In this document: positions 43,379-51,900 of the stretch, piece by piece | Layout: every line of letters begins with the position of its first letter | Numbering within the stretch: position 1 is the first letter of the stretch | DNA from: Amycolatopsis saalfeldensis | Lineage (GTDB): Bacteria; Actinomycetota; Actinomycetes; Mycobacteriales; Pseudonocardiaceae | DNA: 64,000 nt | Direction of reading: 5' to 3' | NCBI RefSeq assembly: GCF_900110575.1 | Contig: NZ_FOEF01000004.1 | Coordinates: 372,001-436,000, forward strand | Position numbers and translations under genes: made by a program | The notes under the pieces: generated by a model | Databases searched by the model: none | What the model was told of the DNA's origin: nothing | Seen by the model: the letters and a program-made list of their open reading frames with translations, nothing else

Positions 43379-43990
43379 GTGACCGAACCGGCTACCGAGG
43401 CCAGCGATGCCGTCACCGTGCCGCAGCGTCGGGTGCTCGTTGCCGAGGACGAGGCGCTGATCCGGCTCGACCTGGTCGAAATGCTGCGCGAAGAGGGCTA
43501 CGAGGTCGTCGGCGAAGCCGGTGACGGGGAGCAGGCCATCGCGCTGGCCACCGACCTCAAGCCCGACCTCGTCATCCTCGACGTCAAGATGCCCAAGCTC
43601 GACGGCATCGAGGCCGCTTCCAAGATCACCGGCGACCGGATCGCGCCCGTGGTCATCCTCACCGCGTTCAGCCAGCGCGACCTGGTCGAGCGGGCCCGCG
43701 ACGCGGGCACCATGGCCTACCTGGTCAAGCCGTTCGCGAAGCGCGACCTGGTGCCGGCCATCGAGCTGGCCGTCAGCCGCTTTTCCGAGCTGCAGGCGCT
43801 CGAAGCCGAGGTCGCCGGCCTGACCGACCGGCTCGAGACCCGCAAGGTGATCGACCGGGCGAAGGGCCTGCTGATGAGCCGCCAGGGCCTCACCGAGCCG
43901 GACGCCTTCCGCTGGATCCAGCGGACCGCCATGGACCGCCGCACCACGATGAAGGCGGTGGCGGAAGCCGTGGTGGAAAGCATCGGCTGA
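43379..43990 (+). CDS. pdtaR: ANTAR-domain response regulator (PdtaR-like)
   Basis: A 203-residue two-domain regulator. The receiver domain (about 18-135) has the acidic pair in VLVAEDEALIRLD, phosphoacceptor Asp in LVILDVKMP (about residue 66), the switch Thr in VVILTAFSQ and Lys in AYLVKPF. The C-terminal ANTAR domain (about 143-198) has ETRKVIDRAKGLLMSRQGLTEPDAFRWIQRTAMDRRTTMKAVAEAV. ANTAR proteins bind paired RNA hexaloops and prevent termination. It resembles mycobacterial PdtaR (Rv1626); the partner kinase is not in the window. GTG 43379 follows AGGAGG. A strong terminator follows. Confidence 0.93.
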   Translation: MTEPATEASDAVTVPQRRVLVAEDEALIRLDLVEMLREEGYEVVGEAGDGEQAIALATDLKPDLVILDVKMPKLDGIEAASKITGDRIAPVVILTAFSQRDLVERARDAGTMAYLVKPFAKRDLVPAIELAVSRFSELQALEAEVAGLTDRLETRKVIDRAKGLLMSRQGLTEPDAFRWIQRTAMDRRTTMKAVAEAVVESIG

Positions 43991-44013
43991 GTCCTTCGCA
44001 CCAGCCAAGCCGG

Positions 44014-44043
44014 AACGGGCGCGACCAGGGGGTCGCGCCCGTT
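44014..44043 (+). terminator. intrinsic terminator after the ANTAR gene
   Basis: AACGGGCGCGACC (44014-44026) pairs with GGTCGCGCCCGTT (44031-44043), loop AGGG, followed by TT. Confidence 0.88.
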
Positions 44044-44416
44044 TTGGCATACCCAGGGTCGCGCCGGGCTGCCGGAAAGGGCCGAAAGGGCAGGTTTGCT
44101 ACCGTGTCGGCCGGGAGTTCGTGCGTTCGGCCGATCAGGGGGAGCGAGGCGGCTTAGGCTGCCTACACAGACCAGGCCGTGGGTCAATGGTCCGGTAGTG
44201 GTGTTACCGCGCACTCAGGGTTATCACCCGATTGTCACAATGGGACGATCGGGTGTAAATCATCCGTTAATACTCGTGACGACCGTCACGATGTGGATAC
44301 AAGACTCTGCGTGACTCTGTGCAACGCCCCGCCGGGCGGCTACTTTCAGCGGCCAGTCAGGTCCCACGAGGGACAGGCCGTTCGTTCGGGCGGCTGGTTG
44401 GCATTTGGAGGAACGA
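44044..44416. other. upstream control region of the branched-chain amino-acid transport operon
   Basis: About 370 bp without a gene. It contains the short palindrome ATTGTCACAAT (44231-44241) and the longer CGTGACGACCGTCACG (44275-44290), lies in a locally A/T-richer stretch (44210-44300), and precedes GTG 44417. The promoter is expected here. Confidence 0.6.
44275..44290. promoter_or_regulatory. CRP/GlxR-like palindrome
   Basis: CGTGACGACCGTCACG is a perfect 16-bp palindrome fitting the form GTGA-N6-TCAC of CRP/GlxR sites, 127 bp before the start of the substrate-binding protein gene. It may tie amino-acid import to a cAMP-responsive or similar regulator. Confidence 0.5.
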
Positions 44417-45625
44417 GTGCAGAAAGCACGACTCACGAAGGTCATCGTGCTCGCCGCCGCCGGGGTCATCTCCCTCAGCGCGTGCGCGGCGCGTGACAAC
44501 AGCGGCTCGGGTGGTGACGCCAGCTCGGCGCCGCAGGCCGCGGCCCCGTCGGCCGCCGCCAACGCCGCCGACCCCGCCGGCGACGGCAAGGCGCAGTGCG
44601 CCCCGACCTCCATCGCGTACGCGGGCACCATCAACGGTGCGAACGCCGCGCTGGGCCAGAACATCCTCAACGGCGCCAAGCTCGCCGTCGACCAGCACAA
44701 CAAGGCGAACGCCGGCTGCCAGGTCAAGCTGGAGCAGTTCGACACCGAGGGCACGCCCGACAAGGCGCCCGGCATCGTGACCCAGATCGTCAACACCGCG
44801 GGCATCATCGGTGTCGTGGGCCTGCCGTTCTCCGGCGAGTCCAAGGCCGCGGGCAACATCTTCAACAGCGCCGGCCTGGTCACCGTGACCCCGTCGGCCA
44901 CCAACCCCTCGCTGAGCGAGAACGGCTGGAAGACCTTCTTCCGAGGCCTGGGCAACGACAACACCCAGGGCCCCGCCGCCGCCAAGTTCATGACCGGTGA
45001 GCTGGGCGCCAAGAAGGTCTGCGTCATCCAGGACGACTCGGACTACGGCACCGGCCTCGCCACCTCGACCATCAAGGCGCTCGGCAGCGCGGTGTCCTGC
45101 CAGGACAAGGTCAAGACCAAGCAGACCGACTTCTCGGCCGTGGTCAACAAGATCAAGGGCGACAAGCCCGACGCGGTGTTCTACTCCGGGTACTACCAGG
45201 AGGCGGCCCCGTTCGCGCAGCAGCTCAACGACGCCGGCGTCACCGCGAAGTTCGTGGGCCCGGACGGCGTGAAGGACGACGAGTTCGTCAAGGGCGCCGG
45301 TGACGCCGCCAAGAACGCGTACTTCACCTGCCCCTGCGTCCCGGCGGACCAGTTCACCAAGTTCAGCGACGCGTACAAGGCCGAGACCGGTAAGGACCCG
45401 GGCACCTACTCGCCCGAGGCCTACGACCTCGCGACGATCCTGCTGAAGGGCATCGACTCCGGCAAGAAGGACCGCGCGGGCCTGCTCGACTTCGTCAAGA
45501 ACTACGACGGCCAGGGCATCACCAAGCACTTCAAGTGGAACGACCACGGCGAGCTGTCGTCGACCACCGTGTGGACCTACAAGGTGGAGAACGGGAAGAT
45601 CGTCCGGAACACCGAAATCAAGTAG
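44417..45625 (+). CDS. branched-chain amino-acid ABC transporter, substrate-binding lipoprotein
   Basis: A 402-residue lipoprotein: signal KARLTKVIVLAAAGVISLSAC with Cys 23 in lipobox LSAC, an Ala/Ser-rich linker to about residue 60, then a type I periplasmic-binding fold. IAYAGTINGANAALGQNILNG starts lobe 1, VVGLPFSGESKAAG and VTPSATNPSLSE line the ligand site, VCVIQDDSDYGTG opens lobe 2, and VFYSGYYQEAAPFAQQL and YSPEAYDLATILL follow. It delivers Leu/Ile/Val-type ligands to the permeases encoded next. GTG 44417 follows TGGAGGAA. Start of a five-gene operon. Confidence 0.9.
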   Translation: MQKARLTKVIVLAAAGVISLSACAARDNSGSGGDASSAPQAAAPSAAANAADPAGDGKAQCAPTSIAYAGTINGANAALGQNILNGAKLAVDQHNKANAGCQVKLEQFDTEGTPDKAPGIVTQIVNTAGIIGVVGLPFSGESKAAGNIFNSAGLVTVTPSATNPSLSENGWKTFFRGLGNDNTQGPAAAKFMTGELGAKKVCVIQDDSDYGTGLATSTIKALGSAVSCQDKVKTKQTDFSAVVNKIKGDKPDAVFYSGYYQEAAPFAQQLNDAGVTAKFVGPDGVKDDEFVKGAGDAAKNAYFTCPCVPADQFTKFSDAYKAETGKDPGTYSPEAYDLATILLKGIDSGKKDRAGLLDFVKNYDGQGITKHFKWNDHGELSSTTVWTYKVENGKIVRNTEIK

Positions 45626-45713
45626 CGCAACGCTTCCGTTCCAGTTACCGGGGTGTGCGCTCGGCGGCTAGATCCCGCCGGGCGCCCACCCCGGACCCAC
45701 ATGGAGAACTAGT

Positions 45714-46730
45714 GTGTCGATGACTCATGAGCTGAGCTCGCTCGTCCTGGCACAGGGCGGCGGCTGGATCACCTTCGACGTGAAGTCGTTCCTGGACCAG
45801 TTCTGGGACAACACGTTCGACGGGCTCGCCTACGGCAGCATCTACGCGCTCGTGGCGCTGGGCTACACCCTCGTCTACGGCGTCCTGAAGCTGATCAACT
45901 TCGCCCACTCCGAGGTGTTCATCTACGGCGCCTACGCGACGTGGTTCACCTTCTACGGCCTCGGTTTCCGGCCCGGCAGCACCCCCGATCTGCCCGTCTT
46001 CGAGCTGATCGGGTTCCTGCTGCTGGCGCTGATCGCGTCGATGGCGGTCTCCGGCGGCACCGCGGTGGTGCTGGAACGGGTCGCCTACCGTCCACTGAGG
46101 AAACGCGGGGCGCCGAAGCTGGTCTTCCTGATCACCGCGATCGGCGCGTCCTTCGTGTTGCAGCAGCTCATCTTCATCTGGCGCGGCGGCAACGCCGAGC
46201 AGGGCATCCGGCTGATGCGCAACGACCCGGTGTTCACCGTCTTCGGCGGCAGCGTCACCAGCGTCACGATCATCACGGTGGTCGCCGCGGTGGTGCTGAT
46301 GCTGGCCGTGAACTACTTCGTCAACAAGACCAAGTTCGGCCGCGGCATCCGCGCGGTGGCGCAGGACCCCGACACGGCGATGCTGATGGGCGTGAACAAG
46401 GAACGGGTCATCACCACGACGTTCCTGATCGGCGGCCTGCTGGCGGGCGCGGCGGCGCTGTTCTACATGATGAAGATCCCGCAGGGCGCGGCGTACCAGG
46501 GCGGCTTCCTGCTCGGCATCAAGGCGTTCACCGCCGCGGTGCTCGGCGGCATCGGCAACCTGCGCGGCGCGCTGCTCGGCGGCCTGCTGCTCGGCGTCGT
46601 GGAGAACTACGGCCAATCCCTGTTCGGCGGCGGCTGGCGCGACGTCGTCGCGTTCGCGCTGCTGGTCCTGGTGCTGATGATCCGGCCCACCGGCATCCTC
46701 GGCGAGTCGCTCGGAAAGGCCCGGGTATGA
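45714..46730 (+). CDS. livH: branched-chain amino-acid ABC transporter permease LivH
   Basis: A 338-residue permease with about eight membrane helices. LivH landmarks are GLAYGSIYALVALGYTLVYGVLKLINFAHSE, FGRGIRAVAQDPDTAMLMGVN (the EAA-like coupling loop), and the C-terminal FTAAVLGGIGNLRGALLGGLLLGVVEN. An N-terminal extension of about 35 residues precedes the first helix. GTG 45714 is 5 bp after GGAGAA; ATG 45720 is an alternative. The stop overlaps the livM start (ATGA). Confidence 0.92.
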   Translation: MSMTHELSSLVLAQGGGWITFDVKSFLDQFWDNTFDGLAYGSIYALVALGYTLVYGVLKLINFAHSEVFIYGAYATWFTFYGLGFRPGSTPDLPVFELIGFLLLALIASMAVSGGTAVVLERVAYRPLRKRGAPKLVFLITAIGASFVLQQLIFIWRGGNAEQGIRLMRNDPVFTVFGGSVTSVTIITVVAAVVLMLAVNYFVNKTKFGRGIRAVAQDPDTAMLMGVNKERVITTTFLIGGLLAGAAALFYMMKIPQGAAYQGGFLLGIKAFTAAVLGGIGNLRGALLGGLLLGVVENYGQSLFGGGWRDVVAFALLVLVLMIRPTGILGESLGKARV

Positions 46731-47866
46731 CAACGACCCTTCCCGCTCCGGCGCCGGCCAAGAGCCGCCGCCCGGTCCGCGAATGGTGGAACAACCTCAG
46801 CCGGCTGCAGCAGTGCGCCATCCTGATCCCGCTGGTGGTGCTGATCTACCTGCTGCCGATCCTGAACCCGCCGATCCTGACCACGCAGCCCGGCTACAAC
46901 TTCCCGATCGCGATGTTCGAGGTGGCCCGCTACGCGCTGGTCGCCATCGGGCTCAACATCGTGGTGGGCCAGGCGGGCCTGCTGGACCTCGGCTACGTCG
47001 GGTTCTTCGCGATCGGCGCGTACGTGATGGCGCTGTTCACGAGCCCCGACTCGTCGCTGTCGAAGCTGCCGTTCCTGGTCGTGCTCCCCATCGCGATGGT
47101 GATCACGATGATCTTCGGCGTGATCCTCGGGACTCCGACGCTCCGATTACGCGGGGACTACCTCGCGATCGTCACGCTCGGGTTCGGGGAGATCGTCCGG
47201 CTGCTCGCCGACAACATCGAACCGTTGCGCGGCAACAGCGGGTTCTCCGGCGTCGGGCACCCGCCCGGCGCCAAGGCCGACGGCACGCCGCTGTTCAACA
47301 ACTCCGACGGCGTCCCGTGGTACTGGCTGTGCGTCACGATCATCATCATCATCCTGTTCGTGGTCGGGAACCTGGAGCGCAGCCGCGTCGGCCGCGCCTG
47401 GGTCGCGATCCGGGACGACGAGGACGCGGCCGAGATCATGGGCGTGCCGACGTTCAAGTTCAAGATCTGGGCGTTCGTCAGCGGGGCGGCGGTCGGCGGC
47501 CTCTCCGGCGCGTTGTACGCGGGGCAATTGGGCTTCGTGAACAACCAGAAGTTCGACGTCGTCACGTCCATGCTGTTCCTGGCCGCGGTGATCCTCGGCG
47601 GCGCGGGCAACAAGGTCGGGGTGCTGCTGGGCGCGGTGGTGGTGGCCTACGTGCCGCTGCGGTTCCAGGCGATCGCGGAGTACAAGTACCTGATCTTCGG
47701 CCTGGCGCTGATCGTCCTGATGATCTTTCGCCCCCAGGGCCTGCTGGGCGCGCGGCAGCGGCTGCTCACCTACGGCAGGCTGGCGTACCGGCGGCTGCTC
47801 GGCAAGGGTGAGCAGATCAGCAGCGACGGCTCGCTGGCCACGGACAACCCGGGAGAGAAGGCATGA
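46727..47866 (+). CDS. livM: branched-chain amino-acid ABC transporter permease LivM
   Basis: A 379-residue permease: basic cytoplasmic N-terminus, then helices with [50 protein letters not shown] (LivM signature), the coupling loop [40 protein letters not shown] and [20 protein letters not shown] 46727 overlaps the livH stop, and its own stop overlaps livG (ATGA). It forms the channel with LivH. Confidence 0.92.
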   Translation: MTTTLPAPAPAKSRRPVREWWNNLSRLQQCAILIPLVVLIYLLPILNPPILTTQPGYNFPIAMFEVARYALVAIGLNIVVGQAGLLDLGYVGFFAIGAYVMALFTSPDSSLSKLPFLVVLPIAMVITMIFGVILGTPTLRLRGDYLAIVTLGFGEIVRLLADNIEPLRGNSGFSGVGHPPGAKADGTPLFNNSDGVPWYWLCVTIIIIILFVVGNLERSRVGRAWVAIRDDEDAAEIMGVPTFKFKIWAFVSGAAVGGLSGALYAGQLGFVNNQKFDVVTSMLFLAAVILGGAGNKVGVLLGAVVVAYVPLRFQAIAEYKYLIFGLALIVLMIFRPQGLLGARQRLLTYGRLAYRRLLGKGEQISSDGSLATDNPGEKA

Positions 47867-48792
47867 CCGTCCCTGGCAACGGCACCGGCCCGGAGGTCCC
47901 GGCCGAGGGCGGCCTGGTGGCCGAGGTCGCCCAGATGAGCGCCGACCAGCTCGCCGAGCACGAGGCCGAGGTCGCCGAGGTCGTCGCACCGGACCGTGAG
48001 ATCGACGTCGCGATGGGGAACACCCTGTTGCGCGTCGACGACGTGACGGTGCGCTTCGGCGGGCTCGTCGCGCTGGACGCGGTGTCGTTCGACATCCGGC
48101 GCGGGGAGATCCTCGGCCTGATCGGGCCGAACGGGGCGGGCAAGACCACCTGCTTCAACGCGATGACCGGCGTCTACCGGCCCAGCTCGGGCCAGGTGCT
48201 GCTGGAGGACAAGCCGCTGGGCAAGGCCTCACGGCACGGCATCACGCAGCTCGGCATCGCGCGGACGTTCCAGAACATCCGGCTCTTCAGCGAGATGACG
48301 GCGCTGGAGAACGTGGTCGTCGGCACCGACGCGCGGCACCGCACCAGCCTGCTCGGCGCGCTCGTGCGGTCCCCGCGGCACCACCGCGAGGAGAAGTCCG
48401 CGATCGAGAAGGCGATGGCGCTGCTGGAGTTCGTCGGCATCGCCGACCGCGCCGCCGACCGGGCGAAGAACCTGCCCTACGGCTACCAGCGGCGCCTGGA
48501 GATCGCGCGGGCGCTGGCCACCGAGCCGAAGCTGCTGTGCCTCGACGAGCCGGCCGCCGGGTTCAACCCGGCGGAGAAGGAAGAGCTCATGGGGCTGATC
48601 CGGACGATCCGCGACGACGGCTACACCGTCCTGCTGATCGAACACGACATGAAGCTCGTGATGGGCGTGACGGACCGGATCGTGGTGCTGGAGTTCGGCA
48701 AGAAGATCGCGGAAGGGGTGCCTGCCGAGATCCGGGAGAACCCCGCCGTGATCGCCGCCTACCTGGGGGTTCCCGACGATGACGTTGCTTGA
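47863..48792 (+). CDS. livG: branched-chain amino-acid ABC transporter ATP-binding protein LivG
   Basis: A 309-residue ABC ATPase with an acidic 50-residue N-terminal extension rich in Ala/Glu, unusual for LivG (typically about 255 residues). The core has [21 protein letters not shown], Walker [11 protein letters not shown]-loop [11 protein letters not shown], signature [15 protein letters not shown] (LivG-type YG in place of SGGQ), Walker [11 protein letters not shown] and H-loop LLIEHDM. It overlaps livF by 14 bp. Confidence 0.92.
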   Translation: MTVPGNGTGPEVPAEGGLVAEVAQMSADQLAEHEAEVAEVVAPDREIDVAMGNTLLRVDDVTVRFGGLVALDAVSFDIRRGEILGLIGPNGAGKTTCFNAMTGVYRPSSGQVLLEDKPLGKASRHGITQLGIARTFQNIRLFSEMTALENVVVGTDARHRTSLLGALVRSPRHHREEKSAIEKAMALLEFVGIADRAADRAKNLPYGYQRRLEIARALATEPKLLCLDEPAAGFNPAEKEELMGLIRTIRDDGYTVLLIEHDMKLVMGVTDRIVVLEFGKKIAEGVPAEIRENPAVIAAYLGVPDDDVA

Positions 48793-49492
48793 GCTGTCCG
48801 ATGTGTCCGTCCACTATGGCCGGATCCAGGCCGTGTCCGGGCTGTCCATCACGGTCGACGAGGGCGAGATCGTCACGCTGATCGGCGCCAACGGGGCCGG
48901 GAAGTCCACCACGATGCGGGCGATCTCCGGCATCCGGCCGCTTTCCGGCGGCTCGATCCACTTCGCCGGAGAGGACATCTCCCGGCTGCGCGGTGACCTG
49001 CGCGTGGTCCGGGGGATCTCGCAGTCGCCCGAGGGCCGGGGGATCTTCCCCGGCATGACGGTGCTCGAGAACCTCGACATGGGCGCGTACGCGCGCAAGG
49101 ACCGGAAGAACCTGCAGCCGGACTTCGACCGCGTCTTCGAGCTGTTCCCGCGGCTCGCGGAGCGCAAGACCCAGGTCGGCGGCACGATGTCCGGCGGCGA
49201 GCAGCAGATGCTCGCCATCGGCCGCGCCCTGATGGCCAAGCCGCGGCTGCTGCTGCTGGACGAGCCGTCGATGGGGCTCGCGCCGCAGTTCATCCAGCAG
49301 ATCTTCCGGATCATCACGGAGATCAACAAGCAGGGCACCACCGTGCTCCTGGTGGAGCAGAACGCGCAGCAGGCGCTTTCGCGGGCCCACCGGGCGTACG
49401 TGCTGGAGACCGGGCGGATCACGAAGTCCGGCACCGGCCAGGAACTGCTGGCCGACAACAGCATCAAGGAGGCCTACCTCGGCGTCGGCTGA
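48779..49492 (+). CDS. livF: branched-chain amino-acid ABC transporter ATP-binding protein LivF
   Basis: A 237-residue ABC ATPase of standard LivF length: [21 protein letters not shown], Walker A GANGAGKST, Q-loop GISQSPEGRGIFPGMTVLEN, signature MSGGEQQMLAIGRALM, Walker B LLLLDEPSMGLAP, H-loop LLVEQNA. Last gene of the operon, followed by a hairpin terminator. Confidence 0.93.
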   Translation: MTLLELSDVSVHYGRIQAVSGLSITVDEGEIVTLIGANGAGKSTTMRAISGIRPLSGGSIHFAGEDISRLRGDLRVVRGISQSPEGRGIFPGMTVLENLDMGAYARKDRKNLQPDFDRVFELFPRLAERKTQVGGTMSGGEQQMLAIGRALMAKPRLLLLDEPSMGLAPQFIQQIFRIITEINKQGTTVLLVEQNAQQALSRAHRAYVLETGRITKSGTGQELLADNSIKEAYLGVG

Positions 49493-49509
49493 GGACGGTC
49501 TGTTCCGGG

Positions 49510-49540
49510 GAAGCCCCTTCGCGCACGCGAGGGGGCTTTC
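49510..49540 (+). terminator. terminator after livF
   Basis: GAAGCCCCTTCGCG pairs, with one bulge, with CGCGAGGGGGCTTTC; the right arm ends in CTTTCTCT. Lies 18 bp past the livF stop. Confidence 0.75.
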
Positions 49541-49648
49541 TCTGCGTCTCGATCACAACCGCCGGTTGTGCTCGGCCGCGAAACGGCTGTTGGACGCACC
49601 CCCTGGCCAGGCGGTTTGCTGGAGGCACAAACCACCTGGGAGGACAAG

Positions 49649-50452
49649 ATGGACACGACGGAGCAGATCCAAGGCGTGGCGGCGGGAGTGCCGTTCGTGG
49701 CGTTGCCGCCGGCCGGCGGGGCGGCGACGGGCGCCCTGGTCGTCGGCTGGCACCTGATGGAGCCGCCGGCCAGCGAGCAGGCGATGGCCGCCGCGGTGCC
49801 GATGACGGGCGTCGACGCGTGGCGGGTGTACCTCGGCCTGCCGCTCACCGGCGCGCGGCTGCCGGACGGCGGGTACGACGAGTTCTTCCGGCTCGCGAGC
49901 GAAGACGCGGTGCTGAACGTCAACGGTCCGGTCACCGACCAGGCCGCCGCCGAATTCCCCGCCGCGGTGGCGGAGCTGCGCCGCCGTCTGTCCATCGTGG
50001 ACGGTCCGCTCGGCGTGTTCGGCGGCTCGGCGGGCTCGGCGGTGGCGCTGGAGGTGCTGGCGCGCGGCGAACTCGACATCGCGGCCGGCGCGGTGGTGAG
50101 CCCGGTGGCGCAGCTGGCCCCGGTGATCGGGCGCAACGAACGGTCGTACGGCGTCACTTACCCCTGGAGCGAGGCCTCGCACGCCGTCGCGGCCCGGCTG
50201 GACTTCGTGCGCCGGGCGGGCGAGCTGACCCAGCCGCTGCTGCTGGTCGTCGGCGGGGAGGACGACATCGCGTTCCGTGAGCCGTCGGCCGCGCTCAAGG
50301 CGGAGCTGGGCGAACGCGCGGAGCTGGTGGTCGTCGACGGCATGGGGCACCAGTTCGCCGAGGCGCCCGGGATCGAGGCCGCGCCGCAGAACGCCGACGC
50401 CCGGCGCGTCGACGAGGCCTTCACGGCGTGGTTCGCGCGGCACCTCCGGTGA
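49649..50452 (+). CDS. alpha/beta hydrolase (dienelactone-hydrolase-like)
   Basis: A 267-residue hydrolase. VVGWHLMEPPASEQ is near the oxyanion loop, nucleophile elbow GVFGGSAGSAVALEVL (Ser about 130), Asp in LLLVVGGEDDIAF and His in VDGMGHQFAEAPG. ATG 49649 has TGGGAGGACAAG just upstream; the open frame to 49568 lacks such support. Substrate unknown. Its 3' end overlaps that of the convergent LysR gene by 32 bp. Confidence 0.82.
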   Translation: MDTTEQIQGVAAGVPFVALPPAGGAATGALVVGWHLMEPPASEQAMAAAVPMTGVDAWRVYLGLPLTGARLPDGGYDEFFRLASEDAVLNVNGPVTDQAAAEFPAAVAELRRRLSIVDGPLGVFGGSAGSAVALEVLARGELDIAAGAVVSPVAQLAPVIGRNERSYGVTYPWSEASHAVAARLDFVRRAGELTQPLLLVVGGEDDIAFREPSAALKAELGERAELVVVDGMGHQFAEAPGIEAAPQNADARRVDEAFTAWFARHLR

Positions 50453-51392
50453 ACGCGGCGAGGTCGGCTGCGGGGAGCCAGTCGCGCGCCGGATCGTAGG
50501 CGCACCATCGTTCCTCGCGGCTGGTCCGCCCGGCCAGCGCCAGCAGCCGCCGCAGGGCCGGCGCCGGACGGCCTCGCCGCCAGACCAGCGACCAGGGGAA
50601 CAGCGGCGACGGCTCGAACGGCAGCACCCGCAGGTTGAGGTCGGGCGCCAGCTCCATGTCCGCCCCGGCCAGCGTCACCCGCGGCTTGCCGTACCGCGTC
50701 TGCTCCAGCGTGTGCCGCAGGTCGTAGCTGACGCCGGAGTCGTCCACCGGCACGCCGAACGCGGCACACAGCTCCCGCAGGTAGGACAGCCATTCGGCCG
50801 GGCCGCCGAGCTGCGGCAGCCAGATGCCCTCCTCGCGCAGGTCCGCCAGCCGCAGTCCGGCGGCCCCGGCCAGCGCGTGCTCCGGCGGGAGCAGTGCCAC
50901 CAGCGGCTCCAGCCGGATGACGCGGTGCTCCAGCTCGGCGGGCAGCTCGCGGCCGAAGCCGGTCACGCGGCCGATCGCGACGTCCAGCTCGCCCCGCGCC
51001 AGCGGGTCCACGGCGTGCGCGAAACCGTGCCCGGTGCGGCGTTCCACGCGCAGCCCGGGATCGCGCTCGGCGATCCGGCGCAGCAGGAACATGGGGGACA
51101 GGCGGTTGTCCACGAGGTCGAGGCGCAGCGGCCGCTCGCCCATCGCGGCGACGGCCGCGTCGGCCGCCCGCACCAGCTCACGGGCGTGCGGCAGGAAGCG
51201 CTCGCCGTCCGCGGTCAGCTCCACGGCCCGGTTGGTGCGCGCGAACAGCCGCACCGACAGGGCGTCTTCGAGCTTGCGGATCCGCTTCGACAGTGCTTGC
51301 TGGGTCAGGAACAGCGCCTCGGCGGCCCGGCTGAAGTGGCGCTGCTCGGCCGTCACCACGAAGGCGCGGACCTGACCGAGGTCGAGGTCCAC
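50421..51392 (-). CDS. LysR family transcriptional regulator
   Basis: A 323-residue LysR protein: N-terminal HTH DLGQVRAFVVTAEQRHFSRAAEALFLTQQALSKRIRKLEDALSVRLFARTNRAVELT (about 4-60, read in pieces) and a C-terminal periplasmic-binding-like effector domain with LVALLPPEHALA. GTG 51392 lies 6 bp after the thioesterase stop, so the two are co-transcribed. Its gene tail overlaps the convergent hydrolase, a possible regulatory target. Confidence 0.9.
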   Translation of the reverse strand: MDLDLGQVRAFVVTAEQRHFSRAAEALFLTQQALSKRIRKLEDALSVRLFARTNRAVELTADGERFLPHARELVRAADAAVAAMGERPLRLDLVDNRLSPMFLLRRIAERDPGLRVERRTGHGFAHAVDPLARGELDVAIGRVTGFGRELPAELEHRVIRLEPLVALLPPEHALAGAAGLRLADLREEGIWLPQLGGPAEWLSYLRELCAAFGVPVDDSGVSYDLRHTLEQTRYGKPRVTLAGADMELAPDLNLRVLPFEPSPLFPWSLVWRRGRPAPALRRLLALAGRTSREERWCAYDPARDWLPAADLAAFTGGAARTTP

Positions 51393-51397
51393 CGGGC

Positions 51398-51838
51398 TCA
51401 GGCGCCCGGCGGCTTGTCCCGCACGACGCAGGTCAGCCGGGCGGTGCAGGTGCGCCGGCCCTCGTCGTCGGTCAGCACGATCTCGACGGTGATGGTGCCG
51501 CGGCCGACGTGCAGCGGGGTGGCGACCCCGGTGACGGTGCCCGAGCGGACGGCCCGGTGGTGCGTGCAGGACAGCTCCAGGCCCATCGCGGCGCGGTCCG
51601 GGCCCGCGTTCAGCGCCGCGACGGTCGAGCCGATCGACTCCGCCAGCGTCGCGTTCGCGCCGCCGTGCAGCAGGCCGTACGGCTGCAGGTTGCCCTCGAC
51701 CGGGATCGTGCCGACCACCCGCTGCGGGGTGACTTCGAGCAGCTTCAACCCGATCTTGTCGTTCAGCTGCTGGCCGGCGGCCGCGGGGTCGATGCCCGCA
51801 TAGCTGTCCAGCCTGATGTCACCGGCCTGCTCGGTCAC
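51398..51838 (-). CDS. PaaI-type hotdog thioesterase
   Basis: A 146-residue single hotdog domain: IGLKLLEVTPQRVVGTIPVEGNLQPYGLLHGGANATLAESIGSTVAAL (HGG plus the catalytic acidic residue in LAES), ELSCTHHRAVRSGTVTGVATPLHVGRGTITVEI. It hydrolyses an acyl-CoA, probably aromatic or medium-chain. In Pseudonocardiales and mycobacteria such a gene commonly lies divergent to polA, as here (62 bp between starts). GTG 51838. Confidence 0.88.
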   Translation of the reverse strand: MTEQAGDIRLDSYAGIDPAAAGQQLNDKIGLKLLEVTPQRVVGTIPVEGNLQPYGLLHGGANATLAESIGSTVAALNAGPDRAAMGLELSCTHHRAVRSGTVTGVATPLHVGRGTITVEIVLTDDEGRRTCTARLTCVVRDKPPGA

Positions 51839-51900
51839 GCGCTGCTCCTCAACCTATGCGACCCGTAAGAGTGTCGGACCCTCACCTTAGACTCGCTCCC

